DNA from: Streptosporangium carneum | GTDB lineage: Bacteria > Actinomycetota > Actinomycetes > Streptosporangiales > Streptosporangiaceae | Reading direction: 5' to 3' | NCBI RefSeq assembly: GCF_027922005.1 | Contig: NZ_BSEV01000001.1 | Coordinates: 893,638 to 957,637, forward strand | Length of the DNA stretch: 64,000 bases | Shown: in pieces, positions 17,804-26,877 of the stretch | How the letters are laid out: every line of letters begins with the position of its first letter | Numbering within the stretch: the stretch's first letter is position 1 | Program-made: the position numbers and the translations under genes | Notes under the pieces: generated by a model | Told to the model about the DNA's origin: nothing | Databases searched by the model: none | What the model saw: the letters and a program-made list of their open reading frames with translations, nothing else

Positions 17804-20800
17804 TTGCTAATCGCTCCGTCGGGCATCGGCACCTGTACGGCCCCGCACTGCCCGCGCGTGACGAGCAGACCGCGTCCCGGCGGCCAGCCGCCCCTGGTCC
17901 AGGACGGCAGCCTGACCTCGAAGACCTCCCCGTCGACCGGTGAGGCCGGGTTGAGCAGCAGCCCGGAGCGGGCGCGGCGCAGCATCGACAGCCATCCCCT
18001 GAAGCGGTGCGCCTGCAGGTCGTCCGTGGTGCAGGCGGCGACCAGCAGGCTGCCGGAGTCACGCGCGGCCCGTGCCATCTCCTCCAGGGCCGGCGCCGCG
18101 GGCCCGTCCGTGAGCAGCTCCGCGTCGTCGACGACGACGCAGAACGGCGGGTCGAGGGCGGTGAGCACGCCGTACAGGTTCGCGACCTCGTCACCGGACA
18201 CGACCGCGGCCACTCCGGGACGGCCCGCCAGCTCCCGCAGCGGGGAGGGACGCGGGCAGACCAGCACGGACGGCATGGCGACGGACCGGACCACGGCCAG
18301 TAGCGCGCCGCTCCTGCCGGAGCCGGGCGGCCCCGCGACCAGGAAGCCGTGGCCGAGCTCGGCCAGGTCGACGTCGACCGGCCCCAGCCGGTCTCCGCCG
18401 ACGCCGACGGTGCAGACGGTCGGCGCGAGCGGCCTGCCGCCGACCCGCATGGCCTCCGCCTCCGCCGAGGTGATCGTCACGGGCAGCGGGTCGGCCCTGC
18501 GGGGCAGGGCCTCGGCGGGGACGGCCTTCCAGCGCTCCCGGCTCTCCCGGGCGAACCGTTCGGCGGCCGTCGCCTGCGCGACGCCGTCGGGGTCCGCGTC
18601 GAGCAGCGCGACCTGCACCTCCACCGTCCCGGGCATCGCGATCATCCGTCCCGGCGGCATCGCGCGGGGCGCCTGCCGTGGGGCGACGCCGTACACCGCC
18701 AGCTCGTCGGGGTCGGCGTGGCGCAGCACCAGGCGCGTGGCGATCGCGCCGCCGAGCCGCTGGGTGAACCCCGAACGGTCGGCGGCCACCACGGTCACCA
18801 CTCCCACGGACGGGCCTCGGCGCAGCAGCCCGTCGAGGACGTCGACCAGCTTGCCCCCGTCCACTTCGAGGTGACGCGCCAGGAACGTCTCGTACCGATC
18901 GAGCATCAGCACCAGGTGCGGCAACGCCTCCCCGCCGCCCTCGGACAGCAGCCGCTGCCTGCGGCCGATCTCCTCCGTCAGCAGCGTCAGCACCCGCACG
19001 GCGCGGTCGGCGTCCTCGCCGTCGACGTACGCCCCGCAGTGCGGCAGGGCGGCGAGCGGGGCGAGCGCCCTGTTGCCCATGTCCAGCACGTAGAGGTGCA
19101 CGTCAGCGGGGCTGTTGCGGCGGGCCAGCTCGACGCCGATCACGCGCAGCAGGGTCGATCGGCCGCTGCGGGTCATGCCCGCGACGAGCACGGTTCCGGC
19201 CTGCTCCAGGTCGAGCAGGTAGGGGCGTCGCGCCTGCTGTCCGGGAAGATCGGCCAGCCCGATCGGCACCCGCAGGGGAGCGCCGGTCTCCCGCGCGGCC
19301 AGGTCCTCGACCGTCAGCGCTTCGGGCAGCGGCGGCAGCCAGGGGCTGCGGGACGAGGTCGTGCCCGTCAGCTCGGCGGCGGCCCTGATCGCCGTGACGA
19401 GCACGCCCAGATCCGTCTCCCCGTCGTGCTCTCCCCGCGCGCCGGAACCGGTCCCCGTGCCGGAGACCCCCATCACGCCGGAGACGCCCCGGATGCCGCG
19501 ATCACCGGACGCGCCGGAGACGCCCGGGACCTCCTGGGGGCCTGAACCGCGTGACGGATCGGAACCGTCCGGGTCGTCCGAGGGGGCGGACGGGCCGTTC
19601 CCCAGCTCGTGCACCAGCCGGGGACGGATCGTGACCCGCTCCGCGTCGGCCGCCGCCTCCCCGCGCGGCCAGCCGATCCTGGCGGTCTGCATCAGGGCGA
19701 GGTCGGAGTGGCCCGCCCGCAGGTACGCACGTCCTGGGCGGTGGCGGGACAGCCGGGCGGCGTCCGGGACGTCGATCACGTCGCCGCTGTCCGAGGCGCC
19801 GGTGACGCGCAGGCAGATCCGCAGGTTCAGGTTCGCGCGCAACTCGCCGCTGACCACGCCCGCCGGACGCTGGGTCGCCAGCACCACGTGCACGCCGAGG
19901 CTGCGGCCCCGCATCCCGATGCCCACGACCCCCGTGACGAACTCCGGCACCTCCTCGACGAGCGAGGCGAACTCGTCGACGACGATGACCAGCCGGGGAA
20001 GCCTGCCGCCCGTCACGGCCCAGTAGTCCTCGATGTCCTTGGCGCCCGCCTCGGCCAGCAACTCCTCACGCCTGCGCAGTTCGGCGCCGAGGGAGGCGAG
20101 GGCGCGGGAGACCAGGTGGCCGTCGAGGTCGGTCACCATGCCCACGCAGTGCGGGAGCTCACGGCACTCGGCGAACGCGCTGCCGCCCTTGTAGTCCACC
20201 AGCACCATCGACAGCGCGTCCGGCGCGTTCTCCAGGGCCAGGCCCGCGACCAGCGTCTGCAGCAGTTCGGACTTGCCCGCGCCGCTGGTGCCCGCGACGA
20301 GGGCGTGCGGGCCGTCGCGGCGCAGGTCGACGGTGACGGGCCCGCTCGCGCCCATGCCCAGCGGCACGGTCGTGCCGCGTCCTCCCGGGTTGCGCGCCCA
20401 GCGCCCGGCCACCGTCTCCGGAGCGGGATCACGGCCGAGCCCGGCCAGGTCGAGGAGCCGTACGGCCTCGGGCAGCTCGGCCTCGGCCCCCCACCGGCCG
20501 CCGAGGACCCGCATGGGAGCCAGGGCGTGGCCGAGGACTCGCGCGTCCTCCAGGGTGAGGCGGTCGAGCAGCACCCCCTCGACGGGATCGCCGCCCGGAC
20601 GGCTCACCCGTGCCCGGGTGCCGGACGAGCTCGTCACCACGGCGGTCGCCCGGCACTCGTCGGGCAGGTTGGTCTCGTCGTCGTCCAGGCAGAGGGCGTA
20701 GACGCCCGCCTCGGGTCCCTCCGCGAGCAGCTCCGCCAGCCCAGGGAGGCCGCGCAGCCGCCGGGCCCCGTCGGCCACGACCACCATGCGCCGCCCCGAA

Positions 20801-22518
20801 GGCGTCCCGGCCCTGAGCGTGGCCCGCTGCTCGGCGCGTCTGTCCTCGACGATCCGCCGCAGCTCCGCCAGCCGTACGGCGGCCTGCCGCGCGTCGGTGG
20901 CGATCGTCCGGCGGCAGGCCGACTCGGCGGTGTGCGGCAGCGTGTGCGGCAGCCAGGTCGCCCACTCCCACTCGGCCGCCTCGTCTCCGCCGGTCAGCAC
21001 CACGAGGCCGACGTCGTGCGGCCCGTGCAGGACGGCGAGGTGGGCCAGCGCGGCCCGGGCGGCGGCCAGGACGGCCTGCCGGGGGCCCGCCACGCCCAGC
21101 ACCCCCACGGCGGGCAGGTCGACGGCGACCGGCGCGTGGCCGACGGCGGGCGCCGCGATCTCCTCGCCGGGCACATGGTCGGTGAAGGCGACCTCGACCG
21201 GCCGCGCGGCCAGTCCCAGGCGCAGGCGCAGGAAGTCGTCGTCATGGGGGCGGCGCTCGAACAGCCGCCGGGTCGGGCCCGTGGCGATCCGCAACAGCCT
21301 GCCGGGGTCGGGCAGTGCCTCGCGCGCCGAACGTCCCTGCTCGTCGGCGAGCTCGGCGAGCCGCTCGGCGATCTCCGCCCGCCGTCGCTCGTACTCCTCC
21401 ACGGCCGTACGGAACTCGCGCCTGCCGCCGCGCCGGTCGGACACGACGTTGGCGAGCACCAGGATCGGGGAGAGCGCGAGGAAGATCAGGAAATAGCCCG
21501 CTCCGGGGAAGACCGCGTACGCCACGCCCGCGAGCAGGAGCGGAAGCAGGATCGCCACGAGGGGGAAACGCGGGTTGCGTGGCTCCTCCGGGCGGCGCGG
21601 CAGGGCGAGCGACGGGATCGAGGGGCGGGCGGGGATGCGCGGAGGCCGGTTGCACAGCAGCGTCTCGCCTCCCGGAGCGGGCTCGACCGCCGCGTCCGCG
21701 GGGTCGATCGCGCGTACCGTCAGAACGGTCTCGCCGACGGTGAAGACGTCGCCGGGAGAGACCGCCACCGGCCCGGTGAGGCGGGCGCCGTGCCAGGCCG
21801 TGCCGTTCCGCGATCCCGCGTCGGCAAGCTCGACGGTGCCGTCCCGCGAGGGCAGCAGCCCGGCGTGCGTCCGGCTGACCTCGGGATCCGCGAGGGCGAG
21901 GCCGGAGCCGGCCGCGCGCCCGACGGTGACGGGCGTCCCGGGGCACAGTGTCGCCCGTGCCGCCGCTCCCGCGCCACCCGCCACGGCCACCTCGAAGCCG
22001 ACGCCGGGAGAGACGAGGGCGACGTCCGCGACGGGCGGGGCGGTCCGCGCGAGCAGGGACCCGGTCGGCAGCGCGAGGTCCGCGATCAGCGTGCCTGACG
22101 GCAGCGCCCGGTCTCCCAGCCACAGCGAGGCCTCCGGACCGGCGGTGTTCCCGAGATCCCTCCGGTCTTCGAGGAGCCCCGGGTTTCCCGAGAACCGGGA
22201 AACCCACGAACGCCCGGGTGCAGCCGAATGCTCTGAACATCCCGAACGCCCCGGCCCCGCCAGACCTCCCGGGCCTCCTGGACTTCCCGGCCTCCTCGGA
22301 CATTCTGAGCCCGTCGGGCTTTCTGTGTTCTCCGGACCTCCCGGACCTCCCGGACCTCCCGGATCTCCTGGACCTCCTGGACCTCCGGGGCCTCCCAGGC
22401 CTCTGGGGTGTTCCGCATGCAGGGCGTCCGCCAGGTCACCGGTCGTGGCCTCCGACCCGGTCCGTACGAGGAGCGGCACCTCCCCGCCGCGGACGACGAC
22501 GCGCAGCTCCCGCTCCAT
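17800..22518 (-). CDS. eccC: FHA-containing type VII secretion ATPase (EccC/EssC-like)
   Basis: The 1572-residue protein begins with a ubiquitin/FHA-like region split by a collagen-like Gly-Pro-rich insert (about residues 39-115). An FHA domain follows ([28 protein letters not shown], about 190-265), then two TM helices (about 320-365) and three FtsK/SpoIIIE-type ATPase modules. Module 1 has an intact P-loop [12 protein letters not shown] (near 740) and Walker B VIVVDEF. The P-loops of modules 2 (GMTRSGRST, near 1115) and 3 (GPPGSGRSG, near 1397) have Arg in place of Lys. FHA-EccC is an EssC-like architecture. No eccB, eccD, eccE or mycosin gene is in the window. It lies 53 bases after the WXG100 gene and overlaps the kinase gene. 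Confidence 0.9.
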   Translation of the reverse strand: MERELRVVVRGGEVPLLVRTGSEATTGDLADALHAEHPRGLGGPGGPGGPGDPGGPGGPGGPENTESPTGSECPRRPGSPGGPGGLAGPGRSGCSEHSAAPGRSWVSRFSGNPGLLEDRRDLGNTAGPEASLWLGDRALPSGTLIADLALPTGSLLARTAPPVADVALVSPGVGFEVAVAGGAGAAARATLCPGTPVTVGRAAGSGLALADPEVSRTHAGLLPSRDGTVELADAGSRNGTAWHGARLTGPVAVSPGDVFTVGETVLTVRAIDPADAAVEPAPGGETLLCNRPPRIPARPSIPSLALPRRPEEPRNPRFPLVAILLPLLLAGVAYAVFPGAGYFLIFLALSPILVLANVVSDRRGGRREFRTAVEEYERRRAEIAERLAELADEQGRSAREALPDPGRLLRIATGPTRRLFERRPHDDDFLRLRLGLAARPVEVAFTDHVPGEEIAAPAVGHAPVAVDLPAVGVLGVAGPRQAVLAAARAALAHLAVLHGPHDVGLVVLTGGDEAAEWEWATWLPHTLPHTAESACRRTIATDARQAAVRLAELRRIVEDRRAEQRATLRAGTPSGRRMVVVADGARRLRGLPGLAELLAEGPEAGVYALCLDDDETNLPDECRATAVVTSSSGTRARVSRPGGDPVEGVLLDRLTLEDARVLGHALAPMRVLGGRWGAEAELPEAVRLLDLAGLGRDPAPETVAGRWARNPGGRGTTVPLGMGASGPVTVDLRRDGPHALVAGTSGAGKSELLQTLVAGLALENAPDALSMVLVDYKGGSAFAECRELPHCVGMVTDLDGHLVSRALASLGAELRRREELLAEAGAKDIEDYWAVTGGRLPRLVIVVDEFASLVEEVPEFVTGVVGIGMRGRSLGVHVVLATQRPAGVVSGELRANLNLRICLRVTGASDSGDVIDVPDAARLSRHRPGRAYLRAGHSDLALMQTARIGWPRGEAAADAERVTIRPRLVHELGNGPSAPSDDPDGSDPSRGSGPQEVPGVSGASGDRGIRGVSGVMGVSGTGTGSGARGEHDGETDLGVLVTAIRAAAELTGTTSSRSPWLPPLPEALTVEDLAARETGAPLRVPIGLADLPGQQARRPYLLDLEQAGTVLVAGMTRSGRSTLLRVIGVELARRNSPADVHLYVLDMGNRALAPLAALPHCGAYVDGEDADRAVRVLTLLTEEIGRRQRLLSEGGGEALPHLVLMLDRYETFLARHLEVDGGKLVDVLDGLLRRGPSVGVVTVVAADRSGFTQRLGGAIATRLVLRHADPDELAVYGVAPRQAPRAMPPGRMIAMPGTVEVQVALLDADPDGVAQATAAERFARESRERWKAVPAEALPRRADPLPVTITSAEAEAMRVGGRPLAPTVCTVGVGGDRLGPVDVDLAELGHGFLVAGPPGSGRSGALLAVVRSVAMPSVLVCPRPSPLRELAGRPGVAAVVSGDEVANLYGVLTALDPPFCVVVDDAELLTDGPAAPALEEMARAARDSGSLLVAACTTDDLQAHRFRGWLSMLRRARSGLLLNPASPVDGEVFEVRLPSWTRGGWPPGRGLLVTRGQCGAVQVPMPDGAISK

Positions 22519-22571
22519 GGGTGTCCTCTCCCGTCCGTGTCGTCCGTGTCGTCAGGGTCGTCGGGGACCGC

Positions 22572-22835
22572 TCAGCCGCCGACCTGCTCCAGGGCGTCGG
22601 CGCGCCGGCGGACCTCGGAGGCCGCGTCCTGAAGCGCCGCGGAGAGCCGGGTCAGCGCGGGCTCGAACTCGCCGCTCCACGACGAGCGGAACCGGTCGGC
22701 GGCGCCGCCGCGCCAGTAGGTGTTGGCCAGCTCGTTGCGCAGCTCGCGCAGCAGGCTGTCCACGGTGGCGCTCTGCCGCTGGAAGTTCCCGTTGAGCGAG
22801 TGCAGCTGTGGGATCTCGCCGCCGATGACCGACAT
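22572..22835 (-). CDS. esxA: WXG100-family (ESAT-6-like) secreted protein
   Basis: This 87-residue helical-hairpin protein has the W-x-G turn as [10 protein letters not shown] near residue 40, and no signal peptide or TM. WXG100 proteins are the substrates and co-secretion partners of EccC/EssC. The start ATG at 22835 has GGAGAAGAG just upstream; the longer open frame lacks support. The usual C-terminal YxxxD/E secretion signal is not obvious in this copy (it ends [12 protein letters not shown]). It is the first gene of the minus-strand unit, preceded by an inverted repeat at 22902-22919. The symbol is by family only. Confidence 0.88.
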   Translation of the reverse strand: MSVIGGEIPQLHSLNGNFQRQSATVDSLLRELRNELANTYWRGGAADRFRSSWSGEFEPALTRLSAALQDAASEVRRRADALEQVGG

Positions 22836-22901
22836 CTCTTCTCCTTCGCCTTCGCCGGTGGATGTCGGCAACGACGCTAGGGAGGTCCGCCCGCCGGGGA
22901 A

Positions 22902-22919
22902 ATGGGAAGGGGTTCCCAT
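22902..22919. promoter_or_regulatory. Inverted repeat ATGGGAA-N4-TTCCCAT upstream of WXG100/eccC unit
   Basis: A perfect 7-base dyad with a four-base GGGG centre lies about 67 bases upstream of the WXG100 start. The same dyad with a different centre occurs at 23950-23967, between the FHA-HTH and PASTA genes. Two identical dyads in the two promoter regions of one locus suggest an operator for a locus regulator, the FHA-HTH protein being the obvious candidate. The binding protein is inferred. Confidence 0.6.
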
Positions 22920-22926
22920 CGCGGGC

Positions 22927-23075
22927 GGTCGTGGCCGGCGGCGCGGGAGGGCCGGGCCCTCGGCGTGGGGGCACGTCCTGGTCGTGGCCGGCGGTGCGGA
23001 GGGACGGGTCCTGGTCGTGGCCGGCGATGCGGGAGGACGGCGCGGGAGGGGCGGGTCCTGGTCGCGGTCAGTGCT
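22927..23075. repeat. Irregular minisatellite in the gap after the FHA-HTH gene
   Basis: The element ggtcgtggccggcg begins at 22927, 22980 and 23013, with a variant at 23060. Spacers vary around GCGGGAGGG-type sequence, giving periods of 53, 33 and 47 bases. It occupies most of the gap between the FHA-HTH stop and the WXG100 promoter. No gene was recognised inside it. Confidence 0.7.
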
Positions 23076-23100
23076 CGGGAGGATCAGCTGCTTGCCGTGG

Positions 23101-23835
23101 TCAGCGGCGCAGGAGGGCCAGGTCCTCGCGGGTCACGAGGCCGCGGCTGATGGCGTACTCGGCGAGGTTCACCAGCGCGTTGAACCCCTTCATGTTCGGC
23201 ACTCCCGCGGCGTCGAGCCGGGTGCGCAGGTATTCGACGCGCTTGACCAGGGCAGTGCGGCTGCATCCGATGCGTGCCGCCGCCGCGGCGTAGTCCTTCG
23301 GATAGGGGTCGTACCTGGGCGGCTCCTCCAGGTATCCCGCGAACAGCGCCACCATCGCCAGCCGGTCCGCCGCGTTGACCATCACCTCGGCGCCGACCGC
23401 CGTGGGCGTGCTGCCGACCGCCGTGCCTGTCCCGTCGGGCGCGGGGCCGGGGGACGCGGAGGCCGTGCCTTCCGGGGACCGCGCGGGGGCCGGGGCGGGG
23501 GACGGGGCGGGGGACGGCGGAAGGAGGGCGAGGTCGTGCCGCCTCCGGGTGCCGTCGACGAGGACCTTCGTCGGGGCCTCGACCGCGATTCGGCGTCCCG
23601 GCGGGAGCAGGCTGCGAAAGCCCAGCTCGTCGACCACCGCGAGGGGGCGGCTGCCGGAGCTGTTGGCCAGCCACCAGGTGCCGCTCTCCCGGGAGACCGT
23701 GCCCGTGATCCGGGAGATGCCGGTGTCCTCCGGGTCAAGGCAGATCCCGCACTCGCGGGAGCGGCCGAAGGTCAGCCGCTCGTTCTCGGCGATCTCCGTG
23801 ACGCGACCCGCCACCTCGACCCGCATCCGTGCCAT
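23101..23835 (-). CDS. FHA domain - helix-turn-helix protein, putative regulator of the secretion locus
   Basis: The 244-residue protein has an N-terminal FHA domain (LTFGRSRECGI near residue 20, ISRITGTV, then a NSSGS turn), a Pro/Ala-rich linker (about 110-150) and a C-terminal helical domain. The last domain contains a likely helix-turn-helix, DYAAAAARIGCSRTALVKRVEYLR, near 190-215. FHA domains bind phosphothreonine peptides, so it probably reads the output of the kinase at 15683-17803. The start ATG at 23835 has TTCGGAGGGACG upstream; a longer open frame to 24012 overlaps the divergent promoter and is rejected. Confidence 0.75.
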   Translation of the reverse strand: MARMRVEVAGRVTEIAENERLTFGRSRECGICLDPEDTGISRITGTVSRESGTWWLANSSGSRPLAVVDELGFRSLLPPGRRIAVEAPTKVLVDGTRRRHDLALLPPSPAPSPAPAPARSPEGTASASPGPAPDGTGTAVGSTPTAVGAEVMVNAADRLAMVALFAGYLEEPPRYDPYPKDYAAAAARIGCSRTALVKRVEYLRTRLDAAGVPNMKGFNALVNLAEYAISRGLVTREDLALLRR

Positions 23836-23949
23836 CGTCCCTCCGAATCGCCGTTTCCCTGTCACCGCTGTTGTGAGGCGTTCGCACCGCGGTGAAGCGC
23901 CGCGAGGCCCTTCACCGTTGTGAACCGCCGCGCCGTACCCCATTTCACA

Positions 23950-23967
23950 ATGGGAAGCCTTTCCCAT
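23950..23967. promoter_or_regulatory. Second copy of inverted repeat ATGGGAA-N4-TTCCCAT
   Basis: A perfect 7-base dyad around GCCT lies in the 231-base gap between the divergent FHA-HTH (start 23835) and PASTA (start 24067) genes. It matches the dyad at 22902-22919 in both arms and spacer length. Its position allows control of both divergent genes. Confidence 0.6.
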
Positions 23968-24066
23968 CCTGAATGGCGGCGCTGAAAGCCGGAGACGCCT
24001 ATTGTCGGACATCGCCGGGAAGTGCTGCCAGGATTTGCCCCATTCTGTACTCGCTGGAGGACCGCG

Positions 24067-26649
24067 ATGTCAGGCTCGAACGCGCCCTCCCCTCCCGTCG
24101 CGCGTCCGGGCGGGAATCGGGACGGGCGTGGAGCGCGGGGGAGGGCATGGGGGAGGTCGCGGGCCCTCCTGCCAGGGCTGACCGGCACGCTGCCAGGGCT
24201 GACCGGCACGCACGTCAACCGCGTGGTGCTGGTCGTCGCCGCCGCCGTGCTGGTGGTCGGCATCGGGTTCGGCACGGGGTACCGCTCCTCCCAGGCCGCC
24301 TTCGGCGACGGAAGCGCGTATTTACAGAAGGGCGGGTCGGTCGTCCACGTCAACGCCGATAACCAGAGCGTGGACGCGCAAACCGCGAAAAACCTTGCAA
24401 GTGGTGATGAAACCCTTGAAGTAGTACAGGTTGGTCCGGACTCCGTATATGTCGTCAACAACGACACAGGTGAGGTGACCCGCCTGCCCACGGCGACGCT
24501 GGCGGCCGAACAGGTCGAGCGCCGTCCCGCCTCGAAGGGGGAGCTCGACGTCGTGACCGGCGGCGGCCAGACCTACCTGGTCGACGCCAAGACCGGCACC
24601 CTGAGCAAGCTGGAGGGCAAGGGGGCCGGGCCGGGGCAGGTCGCCGTCCCCGCGCCGGTCACCGGAGCGGTCGTCGACTCCAAAGGCACCGCGTGGGCCT
24701 ACGCGCCCGCCAGCGGCGAACTCCTGGAGATCGTCGACGGCAGGGTCGCCAACCGGCAGCGGGTGGCGGAGCCGGGTGAGCGCGCCGCGCTGACGCTGGT
24801 CGCGGACGCCCCGGTGCTCTACCGGGAGGAGACCGGCGAGGCCGGGCTGTACGGCTCAGGCGGGCTGCGCCGCCAGCTCCACCTGGACGCCCAGCACGGC
24901 GTCGTCGCCGCACCCGGCGCGTCGGGCACGACGCTGGCGGTCGTCGTGCCCGGCGGCCGCGTCCTGGTGACCGGTGACTTCGCCTCCGACGCCGTCAGGA
25001 AGGTCGAGCTGCCGGGACGCGGCAGCCACGCCTTCGGGCCGCCGGTCGTCCACCGTGGGCGGGTGTACGTCCCCGACTTCACCGTGCACCGGGTGCTGGT
25101 GGTCGAACCCGTCACGGGAGAGGTCTCCTCGGTGCAGGTCCCCGGCTCCTCGGACGACTTCCAGCTCGTCTCGCGCGACGACCGGGTCTGGGTCAGCGAC
25201 CCCTACAGCCGGATCGTGATGGCCTTCGACTCCACGGGCAGGAAAACCTCCATCGACGTCGGCGACGGCCGGGGGGTCGCCGACAAGCCGCTCACGACGC
25301 CGACCCCCACGCCGTCCGCCGTCTCGACGCCGACCCCCGCCTCGACCCCCAGCCACGTCTCCGCTCCGCCCCCGCCGGTCATCACGGCCACGAGACGCGG
25401 CCCCACTCCCCGGAGCACGGGGAAACCCCCCGTCGCCAAGCCGAGCCGTACGGCCGAGCCCGAACTGGAGACGGTCCCCGACCTCGTGGGGCTCGACCGG
25501 GAGGAGGCCTGCGCGCGGCTGCGGCCGAACCTGCGCTGCAGCGCCGTGGCTCAGCCGGACGGTGAGGGCGAGACGGGCAAGGTGATCTCGAGTGACCCGG
25601 CGGCGGGCGAGCGCGTCGAGCGGGGCGCCGTGGTCGCCGTCGTCTACCGGGGACCCGCCACCGTGCCCAACCTCGTCGGGATGCCCGCGACGCAGGCCTG
25701 CGCGGCCCTGCAGCAGGCCAGGCTCACCTGCCGCGAGCAGGACCAGGGGCTGGCCGCGACCGCCGCCCAGATCGGGGTCGTGACCACCCAGGAGCCGAAG
25801 GCCGGCGCCCAGGCCGCCACGGGCACCGCCGTCGTCGTCGGCCGCCCCTCGCAGGTCCAGGTCGGCTCGTACGTCAACCAGTCGGTGGACGCGGCGTGCG
25901 CGGCGGTCCAGCAGGCGGGGCTCACCTGTGTCCAGCGGGAGGCGGGCCAGGGCGCCCCGGCACGAGTCGTGCAGGCCCAGAGCCCGGCGGCGGGAACCGG
26001 TCTGGCCGCGGGCGGCACGGTCACCGTCGACTTCCTGGGCGACCCCGCCGTCCCCGACGTGCGGGGCCAGACGCCCGACGCCGCCTGCCAGGCGCTGCGC
26101 GCGGCCAAGCTGGAGTGCGCGCCCAACGACAACGCCCAGACGCAGGACGTCAACAAGGTGCTGGCGCAGGACCCGGCCCCCGGCACCCGTGTGCAGGCGG
26201 GCAAGGCCGTCTCCTACACCTTCGAGAGCACCGCGCCGGTCACGCTGAACCGCTTCAAGTCACCGGCGCCCAACCGCGCCAACCACCTGTCGATCGGCGG
26301 CGGCCCCGCGGGATGGTCGGCCCAGTCCTCCCTTGGCCGCGTCTACCCGCAGGACCAGGCCGGTTCGATCGCCGGGCTCGCCGTGGTCCACCAGTTCCGC
26401 TGCGCGAAGGCGGGCTGTGCCGAGCCGGGCAGCTACTACTTCTCGACGAACCCGGCGGAGAGCGCTGGATTCGTCCGTGAGGGGCCCGCCTTCGCCTGCT
26501 TCCAGGACGCGGTCGCGGGCACCCGTGAACTGCACGCTCTCATGAACGGCCAGGGCACCTGGGTGTGGGCGGTCCCGGGGACCGGGGAGTGGAACCAGTT
26601 CACGAGCACGGGCTTCAGCGACAGGTTCCGCGTCTGCAACATCTGGTGA
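24067..26649 (+). CDS. Membrane protein with propeller-like region, four PASTA repeats and C-terminal DUF5648-like domain
   Basis: The 860-residue protein has an Arg-rich cytoplasmic head, one TM (VVLVVAAAVLVVGIGFGTGY, near residues 55-75) and an extracellular region of short beta repeats to about 400. A Thr/Pro linker follows, then four PASTA repeats (VPDLVGLDREEAC, VPNLVGMPATQAC, a third starting near QVGSYVNQSVDAAC, and VPDVRGQTPDAAC). Each repeat carries a Cys pair nine to eleven residues apart. The last 110 residues (SYYFSTNPAESAGFV) resemble DUF5648. PASTA repeats bind muropeptides or beta-lactams in kinases and PBPs; here they are detached from a kinase. The start at 24067 follows GGAGGACCGCG. 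It is divergent from the FHA-HTH gene. Confidence 0.8.
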   Translation: MSGSNAPSPPVARPGGNRDGRGARGRAWGRSRALLPGLTGTLPGLTGTHVNRVVLVVAAAVLVVGIGFGTGYRSSQAAFGDGSAYLQKGGSVVHVNADNQSVDAQTAKNLASGDETLEVVQVGPDSVYVVNNDTGEVTRLPTATLAAEQVERRPASKGELDVVTGGGQTYLVDAKTGTLSKLEGKGAGPGQVAVPAPVTGAVVDSKGTAWAYAPASGELLEIVDGRVANRQRVAEPGERAALTLVADAPVLYREETGEAGLYGSGGLRRQLHLDAQHGVVAAPGASGTTLAVVVPGGRVLVTGDFASDAVRKVELPGRGSHAFGPPVVHRGRVYVPDFTVHRVLVVEPVTGEVSSVQVPGSSDDFQLVSRDDRVWVSDPYSRIVMAFDSTGRKTSIDVGDGRGVADKPLTTPTPTPSAVSTPTPASTPSHVSAPPPPVITATRRGPTPRSTGKPPVAKPSRTAEPELETVPDLVGLDREEACARLRPNLRCSAVAQPDGEGETGKVISSDPAAGERVERGAVVAVVYRGPATVPNLVGMPATQACAALQQARLTCREQDQGLAATAAQIGVVTTQEPKAGAQAATGTAVVVGRPSQVQVGSYVNQSVDAACAAVQQAGLTCVQREAGQGAPARVVQAQSPAAGTGLAAGGTVTVDFLGDPAVPDVRGQTPDAACQALRAAKLECAPNDNAQTQDVNKVLAQDPAPGTRVQAGKAVSYTFESTAPVTLNRFKSPAPNRANHLSIGGGPAGWSAQSSLGRVYPQDQAGSIAGLAVVHQFRCAKAGCAEPGSYYFSTNPAESAGFVREGPAFACFQDAVAGTRELHALMNGQGTWVWAVPGTGEWNQFTSTGFSDRFRVCNIW

Positions 26650-26691
26650 CGCGTCCGCCCGGGCCGTGGCCGCACCGGTGACTCGTGGTCC

Positions 26692-26720
26692 GCGGTCCGT
26701 GGCTCGTCGTCACGGACCGC
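26692..26720 (+). terminator. Hairpin after the PASTA gene
   Basis: Perfect 10-base arms GCGGTCCGTG and CACGGACCGC enclose a nine-base loop, 43 bases after the PASTA gene stop. There is no T-run, which is common for GC-rich actinomycete terminators. Confidence 0.55.
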
Positions 26721-26844
26721 AGGCTGCGGGCCACGGTCGCTCCCACCTCCCTGGCCTGCGGCTTCGGCCGTGAAAAATCTTGCATCAAGCGCTTATCTGC
26801 ATCTGTTGCAATTCTTCCCTTGGTGCGGTTTTCTGGAGGAGAGC

Positions 26845-26877
26845 ATGAGCGTCCCACTTCAGAGGAGCACGCCGTGA
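26845..26877 (+). CDS. Ten-codon leader ORF overlapping the P450 start
   Basis: ATG at 26845 follows CTGGAGGAGAG, a better ribosome site than most in the window. It encodes MSVPLQRSTP and stops at TGA 26875-26877, which overlaps the P450 GTG start (GTGA). It could be a translationally coupled leader. No regulatory codon pattern is evident, and chance is possible. Confidence 0.35.
   Translation: MSVPLQRSTP

Noticed and set aside
22572-22919. Longer WXG100 start at 22919
   Set aside because: The extra 28 residues would overlap the inverted repeat and lack a ribosome site; the ATG at 22835 has one.
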